Assembly: GCF_024320865.1 (NCBI RefSeq) | Contig: NZ_JANDBD010000006.1 | Span: 248,001-312,000 of the forward strand | DNA length: 64,000 nt | Source: Mycolicibacterium arenosum | GTDB taxonomy: Bacteria; Actinomycetota; Actinomycetes; Mycobacteriales; Mycobacteriaceae | Reading direction: 5' to 3' | Shown: piece after piece, positions 59,725-64,000 of the stretch | Layout: each line of letters starts with the position of its first letter | How positions within the stretch are numbered: position 1 is the stretch's first letter | Program-made: the position numbers and the translations under genes | The notes under the pieces: generated by a model | What the model saw: the letters and a program-made list of their open reading frames with translations, nothing else | Database searches by the model: none | Told to the model about the DNA's origin: nothing

Positions 59725-61113
59725 ATGTCCCGGCCCGCTGCGGCTGTTCACCGCGTCATCAAGGCTTATGACGTGCGAGGTTTGGTCGGCTCGGAGATCG
59801 ACGAGCAGTTCGTCTTCGATGTCGCGGGAGCCTTTGCGCGGTTGATGCGCGCCGAGGGCGCCGGCCGCGTGGTGATCGGCCACGACATGAGGGCCAGTTC
59901 GCCCGCGCTGTCGGCGGCGTTCGCCGACGGAGTGACGGCGCAGGGCCTCGACGTCACGCGCATCGGCCTCGCGTCGACCGACCAGCTGTACTTCGGGTCC
60001 GGCCTGCTGGACTGCCCCGGCGCGATGTTCACCGCAAGCCACAACCCCGCCGCCTACAACGGCATCAAGCTGTGCCGGGCCGGCGCGAAGCCGATCGGCA
60101 AGGACTCGGGGCTGACCACCATCAGTGACGAGGTCATCGCCGGGGTGCCCGCCTACGACGGACCGACGGGCGCGATCGAGGACCGCGACGTCCTGGCCGA
60201 CTACGGCGATTTCCTTCGCTCACTGGTCGACATCTCGGCGCTGCGCCCGCTGCGCGTCGCCGTCGACGCGGGCAACGGCATGGGTGGGCACACCACGCCC
60301 GCGGTACTGGGGACGTTGTCGTCGGTCACGCTGCTGCCACTGTTCTTCGAACTCGACGGCACGTTCCCGAACCACGAGGCCAACCCGCTGGACCCGGCGA
60401 ACCTGGTCGATCTACAGCGCCATGTCGTCGAGACCGAGGCCGACATCGGCCTGGCGTTCGACGGGGACGCCGACCGCTGTTTCGTGGTCGACGAACTCGG
60501 CCACGCCGTCACCCCGTCCGCGGTGACGGCGCTCGTCGCCGGCCGCGAACTCGCGCGTGAGATCGGCGCCACCGTCATCCACAACCTGATCACGTCGCGA
60601 GCGGTGCCCGAGCTGATCGTCGAGCGCGGCGGCACCGCGCTGCGCTCGCGCGTGGGGCACTCCTACATCAAGGGGTTGATGGCCGAGACGGGTGCGATCT
60701 TCGGCGGCGAGCACTCGGCGCACTACTACTTCCGCGACTTCTGGGGTGCCGACTCCGGCATGCTGGCGGCGCTGCACGTGCTGGCCGCACTCGGGGAGCA
60801 GGACCGCCCGCTGTCGGCGCTGATGGCCGACTACCAGAGGTACGAGGAATCCGGCGAGATCAACTTCACCGTCGCCGACGCCCCCGACTGCGTCGACACC
60901 GTGCTCAAGTCGTTCGGGTCGCGCATTCAGTCGCTGGACCACCTCGACGGGGTCACCGTCGACCTGGGTGAGGGCAGCTGGTTCAACCTGCGGACGTCGA
61001 ACACCGAGCCGCTGCTCCGGTTGAACGTCGAGGCCCGCACCTCCGCCGAGGTGAAGGAGATCGTGGAACACGTTGCGGCGCAGATAGCGTCGCGCTCGGA
61101 GTCGTCGGCGTGA
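59725..61113 (+). CDS. pmmA: Phosphomannomutase/phosphoglucomutase
   Basis: The product has 462 residues, corresponding to M. tuberculosis Rv3257c. The catalytic phosphoserine is S105 in MFTASHNPAAYNGIKL. The metal loop is AFDGDADRCFVVD, the sugar loop GGEHSAHYYFRDFWGADSG, and the phosphate loop RTSNTEPLLRLNVE. It interconverts mannose-6- and mannose-1-phosphate for GDP-mannose. AGGAG precedes the ATG. It overlaps the next gene by 4 bp (GTGA) and forms an operon with manA. Confidence 0.96.
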   Translation: MSRPAAAVHRVIKAYDVRGLVGSEIDEQFVFDVAGAFARLMRAEGAGRVVIGHDMRASSPALSAAFADGVTAQGLDVTRIGLASTDQLYFGSGLLDCPGAMFTASHNPAAYNGIKLCRAGAKPIGKDSGLTTISDEVIAGVPAYDGPTGAIEDRDVLADYGDFLRSLVDISALRPLRVAVDAGNGMGGHTTPAVLGTLSSVTLLPLFFELDGTFPNHEANPLDPANLVDLQRHVVETEADIGLAFDGDADRCFVVDELGHAVTPSAVTALVAGRELAREIGATVIHNLITSRAVPELIVERGGTALRSRVGHSYIKGLMAETGAIFGGEHSAHYYFRDFWGADSGMLAALHVLAALGEQDRPLSALMADYQRYEESGEINFTVADAPDCVDTVLKSFGSRIQSLDHLDGVTVDLGEGSWFNLRTSNTEPLLRLNVEARTSAEVKEIVEHVAAQIASRSESSA

Positions 61114-62186
61114 GCACTCGGCCGATGGCGAACGCGAACCTCGACGACGTCGACGGTCTGCTGGCCGCGGACCGCGAGGGGCTGCTGCGGGCGGCCGCGA
61201 TGGCGGGGGCGCAGATGCGCGCCACCGCCGCCGCTCTCGATGAGGGTGTGCTGGACGGCCTCCGGTCCGATCAGCCACCCCGCACGGTGAGTTGGGTCGC
61301 GACCGGAGGTCCTGCCGAGGCGGCGGGCCACCTGCTGGTGGCGGCGCTCGGCGGGTCGATGGCGGCGCCTATGGTCGTCGGCTCCGAGGTCCCGCCGTGG
61401 ATCGGCGCGCTCGATGTGCTCGTGGTGGCCGGTGACGACGCCGCTGATCCCGCCCTCGTCGCCGCCGCGGCGACCGGTGTCCGGCGGGGTGCGCGGGTGG
61501 TGATCGCCGCTCCCGACGAGGGGCCGCTTCGCGAGGTGGCGGCCGGCCGGGCGGTGGTGCTGAGCCCGCGCCTGCAGGTGCCCGTCGACTTCAGCCTGAC
61601 CCGCTATCTGGGCGCGGGCCTGGCGACACTGCGGGTCGTCGATGCGGGCATGCAGGTCGACCTCGCCGCACTGGCCGACGATCTAGACGCCGAGGCGCTG
61701 CGCAACAGCGCGGGTCGTGACCTCTTCACCAATCCGGCCAAGACGCTGGCCGACCGGATGGCCGGGCGGCAGGTCGTGTTCGCGGGGGACAACGCCGCGA
61801 CGACGACGCTGGCAGCCCACGTCGCCACCATCATGCTGCGAGTTGGCCTGACGGCTGTCTCGGCGGCCGGGTTGTCCGACGTCCTGGTGGCAATCGGGAG
61901 CGGAATGGCTGGCGGGACAGTTGATTACGAGACCGCGCTGTTCCACGACGAGGATCTGGACGGACCTTTGCCGGCGAGGTTGCGTACAGTTGTGTTATCC
62001 ATCGGCGACGAACGTCCAGCGCTCGTCGCTAGGTTGAGCGGTTTCGACGACATCGACGTTGTCAGTGCCGAGGACGTCCCGGACGCCGCGGCGCCCTCCG
62101 TCGGCGGTCGGCCGGAACAGCAGTTGGCACTACTGGCGGTACGGCTGGAGATGACGGCGGTGTACCTGAGACTGACACGGGGTTAG
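61110..62186 (+). CDS. SIS-domain protein (TobH/phosphosugar isomerase-like)
   Basis: The product has 358 residues, corresponding to M. tuberculosis Rv3256c. It has two SIS-like halves: VSWVATGGPAEAAGHLLVAALGGSM and QVVFAGDNAATTTLAAHVATIML. The sequence is most like phosphoglucose/phosphomannose isomerase-type or TobH proteins, but catalytic residues are not clear. It lies between pmmA and manA with short joins, so a role in mannose metabolism is likely (inference). Confidence 0.83.
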   Translation: MSTRPMANANLDDVDGLLAADREGLLRAAAMAGAQMRATAAALDEGVLDGLRSDQPPRTVSWVATGGPAEAAGHLLVAALGGSMAAPMVVGSEVPPWIGALDVLVVAGDDAADPALVAAAATGVRRGARVVIAAPDEGPLREVAAGRAVVLSPRLQVPVDFSLTRYLGAGLATLRVVDAGMQVDLAALADDLDAEALRNSAGRDLFTNPAKTLADRMAGRQVVFAGDNAATTTLAAHVATIMLRVGLTAVSAAGLSDVLVAIGSGMAGGTVDYETALFHDEDLDGPLPARLRTVVLSIGDERPALVARLSGFDDIDVVSAEDVPDAAAPSVGGRPEQQLALLAVRLEMTAVYLRLTRG

Positions 62187-62190
62187 ACGA

Positions 62191-63411
62191 GTGGACCTGC
62201 TACAGGGAGCGGTGCGAACCTATGCCTGGGGTTCCCACACCGCGATAGCCGATTTCACCGGCCGACCGAGCCCGACGGCGCACCCCGAGGCGGAGCTGTG
62301 GTTGGGCGCGCATCCCGGCGATCCGGCCCACCTCGACGGGGAGAACCGCTCGCTGCTCGACGTGATCGAGTCCGATCCGGACGGCCAGCTGGGCACGACC
62401 ACCAGGGAGCGCTTCGGCGACACCCTGCCGTTCCTGGCGAAGGTGCTCGCGGCGGACGAGCCGCTCTCCCTGCAGGCGCATCCCAGCGCGCAGCAGGCCC
62501 TCGAGGGTTTCGCCCGTGAGAATCGCATGGGCATTCCGGTGTCCGGCCCGACGCGCAACTACCGCGACGCCAGCCACAAGCCCGAGTTGATCGTGGCGCT
62601 CGGCGCGTTCGAGGCGCTGGCCGGCTTCCGGCCCGTCGAGCAGAGCATCGCCCTACTGCGCGCGCTGCCCGTCGAGGGCCTCGATCCCTTCGTCAACCTG
62701 CTGACGGGACAGCCCGACGCCGACGGTCTGCGCGCCCTGTTCACCACGTGGATCACGCTTCCGCAGGCGGACCTCGACGAGCTGGTACCCGCGGTGCTCG
62801 ACGGCGCCGTCACCTATCTGCGTTCAGGCGCAACCGAATTCGCGCCCGAGGCCCGGACGGCGCTGGAGCTCGGGGAACGCTACCCGGCCGATGCCGGGGT
62901 GCTCGCGGCGATGCTGCTGAACCGGCTCAGCCTGGCACCCGGCGAGGGCATCTACCTGCCCGCGGGGAACCTGCACGCGTATCTGCACGGCGTCGGCTTC
63001 GAGGTGATGGCCAACTCGGACAACGTGTTGCGAGGCGGGCTCACCCCCAAGCACGTCGACGTCCCGGAACTGCTGCGCGTGCTCGACTTCACACCGACGT
63101 CGGACCTGGTGATCCGCCCCGAGGTCACCGACGACGGATTCGAAATGGTCTACGCCACACCGGCTCCCGAGTTCGCGGTGTCGGTGCTGAACCTCGACGG
63201 CCAGTTCCTCGGCCACGAGGTCGATGCGCCCGCGCGGCACGACGGACCGCAGGTGCTGCTGTGCACCGAGGGATCCGCCGAGGTGCGGGCCAAGACCGGT
63301 GTGCTCACCCTGAAGCGCGGGGCGGCGGCCTGGGTGTCCGCCGACGACGGGCCGATCCGGCTGGTGTCCGATCAGCCCACCACGCTGTTCCGGGCGACCG
63401 TCGGGATCTAG
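62191..63411 (+). CDS. manA: Mannose-6-phosphate isomerase ManA
   Basis: The product has 406 residues, near M. tuberculosis ManA (Rv3255c, 408). It has the type I PMI zinc site: LSLQAHPSAQQALEGF, HKPELIVALGAFEALAGFR, and the C-terminal GEGIYLPAGNLHAYLHGVGFEV. It converts fructose-6-phosphate to mannose-6-phosphate, the entry to GDP-mannose. GTG 62191 starts 4 bp after the SIS gene. The opening DLLQGAVRTYAWGSHTAIADF is conserved in the family. Confidence 0.96.
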   Translation: MDLLQGAVRTYAWGSHTAIADFTGRPSPTAHPEAELWLGAHPGDPAHLDGENRSLLDVIESDPDGQLGTTTRERFGDTLPFLAKVLAADEPLSLQAHPSAQQALEGFARENRMGIPVSGPTRNYRDASHKPELIVALGAFEALAGFRPVEQSIALLRALPVEGLDPFVNLLTGQPDADGLRALFTTWITLPQADLDELVPAVLDGAVTYLRSGATEFAPEARTALELGERYPADAGVLAAMLLNRLSLAPGEGIYLPAGNLHAYLHGVGFEVMANSDNVLRGGLTPKHVDVPELLRVLDFTPTSDLVIRPEVTDDGFEMVYATPAPEFAVSVLNLDGQFLGHEVDAPARHDGPQVLLCTEGSAEVRAKTGVLTLKRGAAAWVSADDGPIRLVSDQPTTLFRATVGI

Positions 63412-64000
63412 CCGGTCCGCACCGGATCGTCGAGTTTCCTTGTGCGACCGAACTTCTCGCGAAGCAGCAGTCCCATGTTGTGTCGCACGATGCGTGCGAA
63501 CACCCGCGGTGACGGCACCATGTACAGGCTGTCGAGCAGGCTGAACCGACGCAGGAACCACTCGGCGAGGTCGGGGTTCGTCTCGGCGGCGCCGAGAAAC
63601 TGGTCGAACAGGTTGCCGACGCGCACGTACCACCAGGGCGCGTCGCCGGTGGCGTTGTGCAGTGCCAGATCGCCGATGGCGTTCATGGTCCACACCGGCC
63701 ACGTCGTCTTCTTCGTGGCGCGCGCGAGCCTGCCCGCGATGTCGACGTCACCGTCGGCGAGCACCGCGGCGAGGTTGCCCGCCTGCAGGGACGTCATCGT
63801 CATGCCCTGCCCGTAGGTGGGGTTGAAGCTGACGACGGCGTCGCCGAACGGGATGATGCCCGCGGGGAAGCGGTCCATCTTGTCGTATCGGCGCCATCGG
63901 CTCTTCGGGTACTTGTGGAACGCCATCTCGCCGAGTGGCTCACCCTTGCGCAGTGCCACGGCCACGTGCGGTGGCAGGATCTCGTCGGCCAGCGCACAGA
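63408..64000 (-). CDS. FAD-dependent oxidoreductase, C-terminal part
   Basis: The frame continues off the right edge; 197 residues are visible. FPAGIIPFGDAVVSFNPTYGQGMTMTSLQA is the FAD-binding GD motif region of flavoprotein hydroxylases, read here in two parts. The end matches the M. tuberculosis Rv3254 region (FAD-dependent monooxygenase-like). It meets manA with a 4-bp convergent overlap. The substrate is unknown. Confidence 0.85.
   Translation of the reverse strand, partial: CALADEILPPHVAVALRKGEPLGEMAFHKYPKSRWRRYDKMDRFPAGIIPFGDAVVSFNPTYGQGMTMTSLQAGNLAAVLADGDVDIAGRLARATKKTTWPVWTMNAIGDLALHNATGDAPWWYVRVGNLFDQFLGAAETNPDLAEWFLRRFSLLDSLYMVPSPRVFARIVRHNMGLLLREKFGRTRKLDDPVRTG

Overview
The window is high-GC actinobacterial DNA from a Mycobacterium, most likely a fast-growing environmental (Mycolicibacterium-type) species. 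Evidence: rsbW-sigF, accA3, sufE-like/sseA, maf-accE5-accD5, birA, a PH-domain gene, gtrA-like, purK-purE, fadE25, an LCP ligase, rmlD-wbbL-manB, fbiB-fbiA, whiB2, pmmA and manA occur in the order known from M. tuberculosis Rv3287c to Rv3254. The block is interrupted by many accessory genes that M. tuberculosis lacks here. No rRNA, tRNA, IS element, prophage or CRISPR array was seen.

Layout. 1-1000: a membrane-protein fragment and an SRPBCC/ArsR pair behind two dyad operators. 1.1-2.7 kb: rsbW-sigF behind a SigF-type promoter, with a convergent STAS (anti-anti-sigma) gene. 2.9-7.8 kb: a MobA-like transferase, malate dehydrogenase, and a large secreted protein with a seven-blade propeller and a GH16 domain. 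7.8-15.9 kb: accA3, sufE-like, sseA, an inserted GDP-fucose pair (gmd, fcl), maf, accE5 and accD5. 16.0-41.4 kb: a 25-kb exopolysaccharide island between accD5 and birA. 41.4-49.9 kb: birA, PH, gtrA, purK, purE, an inserted methyltransferase, fadE25, an inserted glycoside hydrolase lipoprotein and the LCP ligase. 50-64 kb: cell-wall linker and GDP-mannose genes, F420 genes and whiB2.

The island is the most interesting part. It encodes what a Wzx/Wzy-dependent polysaccharide pathway needs at the inner membrane: an initiating phosphoglycosyl transferase, three GT4-like glycosyltransferases, a GT-C-like membrane enzyme, a flippase, an O-antigen-polymerase-like protein, two chain-length (PCP) proteins and a secreted glycoside hydrolase. 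It also encodes decorating enzymes: two hexapeptide acetyltransferases, an acyltransferase-3, a methyltransferase, a sialate-O-acetylesterase-like protein and five secretory-lipase paralogues. One lipase paralogue has lost its catalytic Ser and His. The kinase-like domain of the large PCP has Arg in place of the Walker A Lys. Precursor genes (gmd/fcl, manA, pmmA, manB, rmlD) lie in the same window. I infer an acylated, possibly fucose- or mannose-containing exopolysaccharide. The product is not determined by the sequence.

Starts were chosen from ribosome-binding sites, overlaps with upstream genes and alignment with paralogues or remembered M. tuberculosis orthologues. Family assignments come from motif reading, not from a database search.
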